In this document: piece by piece, positions 14,543 through 26,296 of the stretch
How the letters are laid out: the number at the start of each line of letters is the position of its first letter
Position numbering within the stretch: position 1 is the first letter of the stretch
Assembly (NCBI GenBank): GCA_037013685.1
Contig: CM072894.1
Location: 16,315,449-16,379,448, forward strand
Length of the DNA stretch: 64,000 bases
Reading direction: 5' to 3'
Source of the DNA: Acridotheres tristis
Lineage: Eukaryota > Chordata > Aves > Passeriformes > Sturnidae
Translations under genes and position numbers: made by a program
Notes under the pieces: model-generated
Databases searched by the model: none
What the model was told of the DNA's origin: nothing
What the model saw: the letters and a program-made list of their open reading frames with translations, nothing else

Positions 14543-15769
14543 CAATTAACAACTAAACTGGGAAAAGGATGTATGCTATCCAAGGACAAAGTTCGAAGAC
14601 ACACAATTAGTGAGAATAGTCAAATGTAAAACCATAAATAGAAATTGCCTGCAGCTGTCATAATAACTGTCTGGGCAATAAAATAAATAGTAGCTAAATT
14701 CAAAAGGGGCAAAATAACATGGTGAAGTGTATGAAGAAATCAGCTCTGAGCAAACTACTGCCACTCAAGACATCTTGGATTGGGTTGCTTCATAAAACCA
14801 TTAACTTGGTATTCTTTAGTTTTCATATAGCAAACTGTATCAAGAAAAATTTGGAAAGGGCTTTCAAAGAAAATACTGAACTGATTAGACTTCTGATGTC
14901 CTTGTCTTGGATATAACTTATTGTTCTGGTTATAGCATAATAAAAAGTTACAGCAGAATTGATCTCTAATCAACATAAAACCACATTTATAATGCGTGCT
15001 TTCCTTACAGAATGAATGTTCTTCATTTTGTTTCCACTAAAGAAACTCTGGCTAAACCAGAAAACCAGCTACAAAGTAAGAATTCTAAAGTATGTATATA
15101 ATTAGGTAATTATTTTTTAGTGGTTTAGGTAATAGGCTGTACTTCATTGACAATTGGCTCCTGTCAATAGACTTTCACACTGATATTGCCAAAAAAAACC
15201 CCAACATATACCATGTTTTCTGATTAAAAAATAAGTTTTGTGGTATATAACTGAACAGCAGCTCATTCAGCCAAACCAATAAACATCTTCAAAATCTCTT
15301 ATTCAATCTTTATATGAATAGGCAGACATACTCATTCTTCAGGAGCTCACAGAGCAATGATCACAAGCTCTTAATAATCCTTCACCAACCCTGCATTCAT
15401 CTGATAGTACCTGGCCTCCTGCGTAAAAGAGGCAGTAGAAGTTCACCTCACAGTCCATGATCAAGCTTCTGGCAAGGTAGCCTGCTTCTTCAGAATGAAA
15501 TTAAACTTGATATAAAATCTTCAGATGAAGATGAATCTGCCATGTGGAAATAGTTCCAGTATTTAAGTACCCTTTGCACTTTATTCTTGCTTCATGCTTC
15601 ACTGTCTTTTCTCCAGTCATTAGATTTTCCTATATTTGTGTCTGTTTCTAGGTATCAGATGTCTTCATCTTTAGATAATTATGGACCATGATCAAATTAT
15701 CTCTTAATTAACTGAACTAAATAGAGTGAGCTTATTCCAAATCTCTACAGAAAGGTAGGTTCCTACTTT

Positions 15770-16068
15770 TCAGTTTTTCTGATATGCCAACATACTTCCC
15801 AAGTTTCCCATGGGTACATCCCATGCCAAACACGCTGCCTCAGAGATAGGTTTGATGTCACATGAATCACTGTTATTACCAACCTCCACATTTTTCCCAG
15901 TATTTCCATCTACATCTTGAAGAACCACATTAAGTTTTCCTTTGTCCTTCTGTGACATCTTTTCCAGCTGCTTTTCAGCAATGACTTCCAAATCTCCACA
16001 GCCCCTACTTTCTAAGCATCATTTTCTGTCCTTCTAACAGCTGACCCATCACCCACATCTCTTCATTA
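15770..16068 (-). pseudogene. Possible decayed coding fragment (unidentified)
   Basis: On the minus strand an open frame of about 80 codons ends at 15770. It is rich in Lys, Asp, Glu, Gly and Val. Just upstream, about 22 further protein-like codons (with the residues EEMWVMGQLLEGQ) lie in a different frame and end at a TAG, as if a single frameshift split one sequence. No family was recognised and no introns or promoter were seen. It may be a retropseudogene scrap or chance: AT-rich DNA of this length is expected to hold a few frames this long. Confidence 0.15.
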
Positions 16069-19000
16069 TTTTCTTTGTTTCACTTTTCTATTACTCCTAT
16101 AACCAGAAAATAATACATGTAAAAACCAACCCTTCCTGAAAATGAAAATAAACCAATATGTGAATATATGTTATCTGCCCTAAGTTGTTGAAATGCAATC
16201 ACAATTTCTCTGTCTTCACCAGTACAACAATATCTTCCAATTGAGAAGGAAGTGTGATACAAGGAATGTATCATGGGATGGAAAAGATATTTTGTTCCTT
16301 GATAACACTGTGAACTTTTTCTGTTTTGACAATTTCTCTCACATTTCATCCGAAGTAGATGAGCAAACACAACATACACATATTTTCAAACACAAAAGAA
16401 GCATATGAATTGTGCTAATGATAGGGGTGGTGGGAATAGAAAGGAGATGGCAGTTCATGACTTAGGGTCATTAATGAAATCTGTTTGAGCTCCTGTCCGT
16501 GGGATCTTGCAGGTCTCTTTGGGCAATATGACCTGGCTTTACTAAAAGGTTCTTATAAGAAATGGGTGATTTTTTTTTCCCTAATTTGAGATCAGACAAC
16601 AGTGATAAGGATTGTACCAGCTTTGGATAATATTATTAAATTAATAGCAGTAATATTCATGAAAGTGAGTGAATGAAATTGGCTAAATTGTTCAACAGTG
16701 TGCTCCACCATCCTGGTATTTTCAATCATATCAAGGTCAAAAATTTTTGCTCAGAGAGGCAGCAATATATGCACCTACATGGTGGAGGTGAAAGTGGTGG
16801 GTATATGGGTATGTAACTCCCAATTTAGTTTATGGTATAATGCACATGTACAATTTTAGGAGCTGTCTGTCTCCTGTTCGGTCAGCTGCAGCCGATTACA
16901 GGAAGGAGGGAAGCACCACGCTCCTTCACAGAGGCTTCATTTCTGCTCTTTCGCTTTAATCTGGAGTTGCAATGCTTTGGCTGACAGTGAGAGGTGTTTT
17001 GCCTCTGTGGGGAAAAGTATGACTGAGATCTTAAGAACCTTATTGTGACTTAGTGAAAGATCCATCTCATCAGCTGCAAGTGAAGTTAAGCTGCTAAAGG
17101 AGAACATATATATAAAAGAACTTTTCTCTGGCTATATAAAGCATCACTTTAGAAAATATCAACTCCTGTATTCAGCAGCTGCAGTAAAGCTCTGAAGGCA
17201 TTTTCTCTCTCTATCTTTGTGTCCATTCCTACCAGAGGTAGGTCTTGCGTCAAAGACAGCAGACTCCCCTCTTTCTGCTCATCCTTTTCTTGCAAAATGT
17301 TGTATTAATGCTGATCATTCCAATAAAGTCTTAACTACAGGAAAATTAGAAAAGTAGGCCAAACACTTTCTCTTTTATTTAATCCAATTTCTTCCTTCTT
17401 ACAACATATGTTTGGTTATCTTGATATATGGGTCAAGAAAAATCAATTTTCACAAAAATCTGCTGAAATTCTAGCCCAGGACTCTCCCAGTGGAGACTAC
17501 AGTCTTCCATGGTATTCTCTCTTTCTCTCCATTATCTAAGTTCTCAGAAAATATGAGCATCTGATATGAACATGTGAAGGTGAGAAGTGATACCAAACAA
17601 AGTGGGTATCTTTCTTGCTCAGTAAGTCTGGATAAAAGTATACATTTAGATTTAGAAATCCTTTTTTATTGTTTGTTTTTCCTGCTTTACTCCGTGTTTC
17701 TTTTCAAAGATTGCAAGTGAAAATATGTAATAGAGACTTTCCCATATATATTGCTGAATTTTAAAAGCAGGAATGGGAATGGAATATTTGGATCATTCCT
17801 GCTGTTACTTCTGAGTCTTGACTACTGCTGTTCACTTCCTTATCATTAATAAAAGATCAAGGAGATGACACAGAGACTGTGGTGAGAAACAGCAAGTCTG
17901 TTTTGACATGAATTTCCAAGAATAATTCTCTTTCTGTACTGATGCTAAAGTGTCACACAGGGAGGTTTTCTATTGGTTGAGTATGCACCAAAGAATGTTA
18001 ATAAGGGATATGGTTGAGTTAGTAATTCTCTTTCAGAAATGCTCTGGGACTGTGCACCATTGGGGTTTTTTGGAGTGGTATGTATAGCACAGGCATGATG
18101 GACACTGATTATCTGCATTGCTGCCAAGTAACTAACATTATAGATCTGCCACATCCTTGCACAGTGAAGTGTGAGTGCACCCAGTGTGCAAGATATCCAC
18201 GTGCTCCCTTCGTCTCTACCAGTGGGTGGGAAAATTAAAACTGTGAAGAGAATAAGGAGTAAAAACTATAGGACTGAGAATTTCCTGAGTATTAATAAAA
18301 GGAATCAGTATCCCATTTTTACCCAGAGATCTTGAAGGAACCTATATGATCCAGTGACTCCAAAATTTAGATGTACAAAGAAGTTGAATGCCTAACTCTT
18401 CCTGGCTTTTTTGAAAATTCAAGGAGAAGGTGCAGTCAAGGTTAAGGAAAAGATGCAGTGTCCATTTCTTGGTGTCTCTGTGAAGAACATATGCATGGTT
18501 CCTAACCTGATTTGATGACCCCTGAAATGTGGACATACACACAGTCCAGTACAGTGGAATATTCATTAATAAAATTGGTACGTGTTGTTATTTAAATTTT
18601 AAGCAGCCATGAGTAAAAATATAGCAGAAGGCTCTCACAGGCTATTGCAATCTATGGAACTAATCACTTCCTAATTAAATTTTCCATAGCTTGTCTTTGG
18701 AAAACTACCCAGAAGCATCCTTCAGTATTTGTTCAAGGCACATTTTTCTGATAAGGGGATTACATGGGATTTTAAGAAATTTAATATCAAGCAAATAATA
18801 AATTTAATATCAAGTGGAGATTACCAATAATAGAAATTACAAAGGAGCTTTCTCATATAACTCAACCTTATTGTTACAGAGCTGTTTTCACAACATTTTG
18901 TGTTAGCTTTTTTCTGTTAGGATTTTTCTGCATATTGAGAATTGATGAGAGCATATTTGTTATCCAAGCTGAGCATTGTAAGTAGTTTAGAATCTCTGAT

Positions 19001-19679
19001 ATTTTAGCCATGTTAACCAGAAATGGTGATACATTAAAGAAACCCCATCACCTGTGGATTCACTGTAGATCACTGTCCTCACAGTCTTAGAGGACAGTGA
19101 GCCACAAAACCAATAATAATAATTAAGACTCCTAGCTGAGGTGAAAAGCTATTGCCTCATGGAACTATTTTCCAATCCTTCTCCTTCCAGCTGAGCTGGA
19201 CTAGCGATGCTATAAAATAGCAATTAAAAGACTCAAGTTTAAAAATACCTTCAGCTTCCCAGGTCCCACAATGGCAAAGGTTAAGTGGATTATGTGGAGA
19301 TAATTCACTCAGCTCCAGGGGGAGGGTGCTGATTGCCAGGGCTGTTGGTTACCTCCCTCTCCCCTTCTCACTTGCCAAAGCAGTGATTGTTACAGCAGTG
19401 TCAGTTTTGCCAACCTAAAACAAGAAAAGACCTTGAAAACTTTCTCAGTGGACCCTGCAGTTACTAATGGGCACTGGCTGGTACTTGCAAATTTTGCTTT
19501 GATACAGCCTTGAAAGCTGAGCATGGAAGTGGTCCCTAGTCCTCAGCTTACATCTTAATGCTCTTGACCATTCATGCAAGTCTTCCAGTAAAAACACCCT
19601 GTTTCTTCAAGGGAAAAGGAATATGAAAAAGATTGCTGGCCTTACATGAACAGCTACTCTCCCCCGTGCTCCAACTGAA

Positions 19680-19960
19680 TTAAAACCACCAATTACACCT
19701 CTAGTTGTGTGGCAACACCTACACTGTGTTTCCAATTAACTTTGTAAGTTTTTAATCAGTGACAAATGCATTTTTGTAAATTCAATTTGCCTTTTATTGC
19801 AGCACCTATAAAATGTCTTGCAGCATTCCGGAACTTTGTGAAGGTTTTACTTGCTACTGACATAATGCAGCTGTCGGACCTACAACAAAGGCTAAGGTTT
19901 ATGAGCAACTTGAATTAGGATGTAGGTTAAGCAATTAAAGTTCAAGGAGGGGGAGGGGGA
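19680..19960. promoter_or_regulatory. Candidate non-coding regulatory element with HOX13-like sites
   Basis: A repeat-free stretch contains TTTTATTG at 19792-19799 and CCTATAAAA at 19805-19813, both resembling posterior HOX (HOX13) sites, together with TTTTTAATCAG and an AATTAAAG segment. In a HOXD-linked desert such sites would be plausible feedback inputs. Evidence is motif-level only. Confidence 0.2.
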
Positions 19961-22900
19961 AAATGGTTTCCCAAAATTTGCACTTGCCAATTTAAAAAAG
20001 CACACCAAAAACATGCTGTACACTAGGATGGGAGAAGCTAAAACAGCTAAGGAGACCATACTCAGCTTTAGAGTTGCTATTTTGAGAGCATTCCTTATGT
20101 GAAAAGGTCACCCAGATTTCATTAATAAATCCGCTCTGCTGTTTGTTTTCTTTTTTAATCAAACTCAAATGCATCCTGTTAAAGGGCTGAGTGATTAGAT
20201 CATAAATCTGGATGTCCTTGAAGATGATGAAGAAAATGCTTATCTGTAAAGCAATCATCATACTGCCAGTTCTATCATTTACACATTTTTACATGTGCTG
20301 GAAAAATGGTTTAATTTTAAACAATTTGCTTGAATTTTTAGGTAAGAAAAAAATTCTTGCAGAACTTACAGTTAAAAGAGCAACTGGATTACTTGTGACA
20401 TATGGAAAAAACCCATTACATCTAATCTTCTGTATCTAAATTCAGTGTATTAAAACAATCAACATTCATAATATTCATAATAAACATGAATGAATATTTC
20501 ATCTTAGTAAAACTCAATTCTCAGTACATTAACTTCTGGTCCCAGTTATATGATATAATTCTCCTAAATTCAACAACTCTGAAATGAGTCCATTTTAATG
20601 GGGCCTGAATATAAATTTGCTTTGTTGGGTTTTATTTGGACTGGTAGAGGCAATCCAAATGAAGTTACCAACTGTATTTTTGTTATATTAATGCATGAAA
20701 ATCCTTGTTCTGTGGGGTCCAGACACTGCATATTGTGATAGATTTCTCATTTCTTCTTTTTTTTCCTATTTTTTATATTCCTTGCATCTTGATTTTTCCT
20801 TTGTTTGCAAAGTATTTATTCAGTACTTCTGGCAGTATATTTTTCTGTTGTAAACATAATTAGGATATTGCTGCAACTTCTCCTGTGTGCATTTGGATCT
20901 TACAGCTGATTTGTCACTTTGCCTGAACCCAACTGTGGACATGACTATGGCCAGCACCAGCGGCATATTTAGCTACTGCAGTGCTAGCAGGAAGTTGGGA
21001 AATGAAGGTCTCTTTGGAACTTTGTTAAAACAATGGACGTGGAAAATAATTCCTGTGGATTTATAAATATTCTTACCAAAGGAAAGAGATATGGAGCAAT
21101 ATTTTGAGGTTGGTAAACACATGTTGCAACTTTTTAGCCAACTGCATGACCTGCTTTTACTTTAACATAAACCCCATCTAGTTTGATTCAATGGGGCTAT
21201 TTTGATTTCTGGAGACTTGATCCATAGAGGTAAAAGTTACAAGGTAAGCCTATTTGGCGCTGGTGCTAGTGCCAAAATGTGGCTCCGTGGAATTTAGCAC
21301 AGTGCACTTTATCTGATGACAGTGGACGTGTTGCATTATTTAGTGCATAGAATGTCCACCCTGCAAAGATTTATGTGTTTGTTTAACTTTGTTCTGTCTG
21401 GTTAATTACTCACAGTCACAGAAGATCCTTACATGCATAGAGTGAAACATCAATGTTTTTTATTCTCAAAATATTTTTTCAATTACTTGCTTAATTGTTT
21501 AGTAGTTGAAAAGGCACTATAGTAAAAGCTTATTGTAATTACCAAAAGTCTAAGGTTGCTAAATTATATTTTCCCTGCAGATTATAGTAAGCAGAGGGAG
21601 TAACAGCATCATTCTAAAATTTGTATGGATGCACTCATATGCACCTAACTTTACTTCACACAATTTTCTTTAACTGACATTTATAAACATTATTTTTATT
21701 TGGTTTGTTGTAGACCCTGCGATCCTCTCCTCATAAACACAAACGCTAACTTAAATTGAGTTCAGCAAGCCAGTTTTGAGCTGCATGCAGAGAAGATTAA
21801 AAGAAATAGTACAAAATCCTCTCCTGGGAAAGATCAAATGGTTACTGAAATGAAAGCAGCCTAAAACTGTAGGGTTTAGCCCAGAGGGGGGGAGGGGAAT
21901 TGGGCATTTAGCTATAATTAACACCTTCTACTTACACTCTCCAATGTTTCAAACATATTGTTTTTTATTATAGGTAGCTGCTCACAAACTTGAAAACACT
22001 TTATTAAAAAAATAAAAATAGAATCAGAAAAAATATTAGCAACTAAGGCTAAATTCAAGCGTTCCCTCTTCAAGCAATGGTTCTGTAATCCTCAGACTTC
22101 TAGTCAGCCATAAAGTCATCAAGCATTAGCTGCATATAAAAAGACACTATCTCTGTGTGAATATGTGACTGCAGAGAAAAATCACACTTTTTTTTCTGCT
22201 TTCTACAGAACTTGCACTGAAATGTTGCTTGGGTGAGCACTGTATTAGTTTATTTGAAGCTTGAGATTAGCAACTTTATCGAGGATGTTTTATGTATTCT
22301 TGGCGCTGTTTCTTTGATCCTCCTTTATTTCTGCCAATGTTGCTTAAAAATATCTCAGACATATACCTAGAAAATTTTAAATGAAGATATTGTAGCTCCT
22401 CTTTTTTTCAGTTTGTCTTGATAGATAAAGTGCCCAAAGAAACAGAAAAGCTGACAAGCTTCCTTACTTGGCTTTCAGAGACCTTGCTCAGTGTTTTTGG
22501 TATGTTGCCTGCTGGAATTTGAAATACCACTTATTTTCTCTCTCTTCTATCATGAATCAATCATTGTCAGGTCACTGCCTACTGATGATTCAGTCCTCCA
22601 GTCTGGAGGCACGAAAGTACCTGTTTTTCAAAAGAAACAACTATGCTGCTACCTTGCATCAGCTGATCTTAAAGTAAGATTTTCTGTCTTTCTGAACTTT
22701 GATTTACATGTTGTTACTACTACACTCCTTTGGCATTTATAAATTCATATCCTGTGTAGGTTCATATCCTGCCCTTGTAATGCTTTGCAGGCTTTTAGCA
22801 TACTTCTTCAACTGGTGGAGATAAACGCCAGTAGTACATTGTAAAAATAAATTCTGGTTCACATGTGTATTAAAGAAAATATAATCTATATATTCTGAGA

Positions 22901-23433
22901 TAACAAGACAGTGGAATTTGTTGTGGAATTCTTTTGTAACTGCAGAAGTGCCTCAAAATCATCACCTCTCCTTTTGCCCTCTCCTGCTGAGCTGTACAAG
23001 GAGCCCGAGAAGTGTGAACAGAGTGCAGATGTGTCCTGCTGAGTTCTCTGTTCACCACCGATCTACCCCTAAACCTGGTGATTCCGATAAATTAATGCAC
23101 ATAACTTTATTAAAAGACTAGCAATGTTTTCTCTGTGTGAAGCCAAGATCCCCAATACCAGGAGTTTTGGGGGGATACAGTGGGTGGGGAGATGACAGCA
23201 TTATTGGTGTCAGTGACCCATAGTAGTGCACTGAATTATTTCAATGTGTAAGAGAAGATATGGTGTTTAAGAAAGAAGCTGATAAAACTAAGATTGTAAT
23301 ATTGGTTCCTTTCTTCTGTGGCTGAAGTCTATAAGATATGTAGATTTGTTCCCTTTTTTTTTTGTTTTGTTTTATTCCTAAAGAAAGACTATATCGACTA
23401 TAAACATACTTGAAGTAATTTCTCCTTCTGCAG

Positions 23434-23489
23434 ATAAGGCTAATGCTTTTGGGCTTACTCTTCCACGCCTAGGGGGTGTAATACATATG
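23434..23489 (+). other. Exon-like segment with strong splice signals (unassigned)
   Basis: A pyrimidine tract ending CTCCTTCTGCAG precedes it and ATG|GTAAGT follows, both close to consensus. Only one frame is open (18 codons after two leading bases). It could belong with the exon-like segment at 24608-24720, but the phases do not join directly: this one ends on a complete codon while the next needs one extra base. No protein family was recognised. Confidence 0.15.
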
Positions 23490-24245
23490 GTAAGTAACCT
23501 TAAAATACTGATCTGACTGTACAACTTTATGTAAGGCATGTGTGACTAAAACCTGAGGAATAAAATTTCCTTTCCTGCTCAGACAGAATTGTATATGCCT
23601 GTCATATTTTATTGGTTGTTAAATGGCACACACGCTTATGGATCACAACTGAAACCGGACAGCCTACAGTATCATTGCACATTTGTCATCTTCAATGAAA
23701 ACAGAGCAGCAGATTTCTGTAGACTTGGGCAAATTAAACTATAGGAAAGAAACAATCATGTTGCTGATGAGTATGTATGCACTTAAAGCACATGGAAACT
23801 TCAGCCGTCCAGTACTAGTGGCAAAATATGTTTCTGATTTAAGTAGTGACACATGCAGTGATCAGAAAGCAACATTGTAAGGCAATATTTTTTAAAGATA
23901 AACAGACCTTTATCAGATGCTTATAGATCCAACAAATTAGACCCATTTTAGCTGTATTAGAAAATACCATGTAATTCATTAACATCCACTGACTAGAGCT
24001 ATATGAAAGAGATACACAGAACTTCAATTACTGACTTAATATTAGTATCACTATTAATAGTATTCCTCATCCTTCTGAATTCTGAAATTGTTGGTTCTTT
24101 TCCTACTCGGTAGACAATTCCAGCAAATTATAAAAATTATCTTAAAAATTCAAGAGGAATCACATACAACAAATTCTTTAAAACAGATTTTGTTAAATAT
24201 ACAGTGGAACTGTGCTTTAAATTTCCTTTTATGGACTCCAATGGC

Positions 24246-24350
24246 AAAAAATAATAAAAATTAATAAATAAAATTTATTTTTTATTAATAAAATTAATAA
24301 AAATATTTAATATTAGTTATTAATATGAATACATGTAAATTAATAATATC
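24246..24350. repeat. AT-only low-complexity block
   Basis: About 105 bases are almost entirely A and T, with TTAATAAA-type units and local self-complementary stretches. It is probably simple-sequence decay rather than a functional element. Confidence 0.8.
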
Positions 24351-24607
24351 ACATGTTGCAAACCAAACTGCATTGTTGTATTGTGTGATAAACAGAAGAA
24401 AGGATACAGTTACACTTGTAATACATCCTCTGCCATTTCTTCTAAGTGGCCAAAATTATATTTGTTTGACAACAAATAAAGCCTTGTGACTTTTGTTTAA
24501 CCCATATGGCAGTATAGCCCACTGAATAAGCTGTTTTGGCACAGCAACACTGACCTTTATCAGAGATACTTTGGCTCAGGAAAGATATGAAATTTCTTTC
24601 TTTGCAG

Positions 24608-24720
24608 ATATTAAAAAAACCTATGGTCAATGCCCAGACCTCAACCAAATAAGTAACTGGGAGGACCATGCTGATCTGAATCTGGAAGAGTGGTATGTCG
24701 TTGCTATAAAGCCTCCCAAG
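24608..24720 (+). other. Exon-like coding segment, unidentified, in the gene desert
   Basis: The acceptor TTTCTTTCTTTGCAG and the donor AAG|GTAAGA flank 113 bases in which only one frame is open. After two leading bases it encodes 37 residues including the segments TYGQCPDLNQ and EEWYVVAIKPPK. Base composition is richer in GC than the flanks and about half of third codon positions are G or C. The Cys-Pro followed by Trp-Tyr-Val-Val-Ala is loosely like the start of a lipocalin, but the usual Gly before Trp is Glu here, so I do not assign that family. The frame also stays open without splicing (24524-24765), and the opposite strand is open as well, which weakens the case. It could be an exon of an unannotated gene or lncRNA, a pseudogene or chance. 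Confidence 0.25.
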
Positions 24721-26282
24721 GTAAGAAGATTTAAATTTTTTCATATTCTTGACACCAATAACTAAGAAGAGACTCCAGAGTGACAGTGACATGTCAGGAA
24801 ACAAAGCGGATAAATGAAATTTTGATGACTAAGTATAATTTAGTTACACAACACTGTGAACATTTCAGATAGCATGTGTCCAGCTCCCACCTGCCAGGCA
24901 TTCTAACCAGATCCTTAGCAGGTTAGATAGGCTGAGAGCAACCTGCAGTAGTGCTTCTTTAGGCACTGTCTCCTACAGCCAGGCAAGTGATACCAGTGAT
25001 GGAGAACCCAGAGCAGGAGAACTCTGAGATCCCTTGATTCTCTTCCTGCGAGACCACCAGCAAAACCCTTGATCTTTTCTCAGCCTGTAAATACAAACGC
25101 TCCACAACTACCATTTCCCCCAATATTAGCACTGCTTTACATACATCAGAAATAATGTAATGGAAGTCAGGCTGATGATGATAGGTTTACAGTTTTAGAC
25201 GGCTGATTTTGGGATGAGCTGAAGTGACATGTTCCAGGGCAGGGTCTGAACTGCTGTTTTTGTCTTGGCTGCGTTTATAGGCACGTCAGGTTTGTAGTCA
25301 GAGTATCTTCCATTAGAGGTGCTGATAAGGTTAAAGGAAGACAGGGTTCGTGTGCACAGTGTTGTCCTTTAGTCTAAATTGTCTTTGTTAGGATGATGTT
25401 TGTGGGACATACACATTGGCTTAGCTCTCAAATTCCTTGCTCTTAAAGGCTATTACTGTTTGGAGAAAATATGGCAGAATAAGCTTAAGTGAAAATACTA
25501 TAGGTATTCATATTTGGTGAAGGTGATTACTGAAAAGGGTAAAATGTTAAAGCCAACTAAAATATTCACTGGCATATTAGGACTCAGTTAGGAGTTGTGT
25601 AACAGAGGGTCTCTCTACTGCTTTCCCCCAGCAGAAGTGTTCAAGCCTAGAGCTTTAGAGATGGGCTATACTGCTTTAAATTCAGTCTTCTCTTACATGT
25701 TTTTTTAACAGCTGTGAATTTCCATTTTTTGCTAGATTGGTTGCATGAAAATGCTAAAACATGTGTTGAGGACTGATTTAATGATTCTGACACTTTTAAA
25801 CACTGTCTGAAAGTAAAATGCAACAACTGACAATTTTGAAATGCATTCCAATATCTTTCAAAATCTTAGGTTTCGAGTAACTACAGTTTTCATATTTGAA
25901 ATGTGTCTTCCCACGGAACTGAGTTTTAAGTTGCAAAATCAGAAACAGAGTTTGGTAAACATTTTTGAAGCATCATTTTAGCTTATGAGATGTGACAGCC
26001 ATGGTCTGTGTAGTCAGATTTCTGATCTTATTCCAAATACCACTCGTATGCCATGTTTTTTTTCACAAAGCTGCAAATGTGATGCTACTCTTTTAATTGG
26101 GGACTGCGTAAGAGTTTCTTTTGAAGAAAATAGGAATATTTAAACATATTCGAGGATCCCTCCTACCCTCAGACATTTTTCTTCGGTTCCTGCTGATAGT
26201 ATTATTTTCAGGGTGTTTGCAGAGGGAATTTGGCTGATGGAGGGGATGAAACCCCCACGGTTTGTGCAGCTCAATCCCTGCT

Positions 26283-26296
26283 GCTCCCTCTGCTGG
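26283..26296 (-). promoter_or_regulatory. CTCF-like motif, - orientation
   Basis: Read on the minus strand, CCAGCAGAGGGAGC matches the CTCF core CCASYAGRKGGCRS at 13 of 14 positions (one C to A change). It is the best CTCF-like site I found in the desert and is convergent with the weaker site near 7.4 kb. Confidence 0.4.

Noticed and set aside
24442..24804. 120-codon minus-strand frame opposite the exon-like segment
   Set aside because: Starts at TTG, low GC third positions, no splice or family support; probably a shadow or chance frame.
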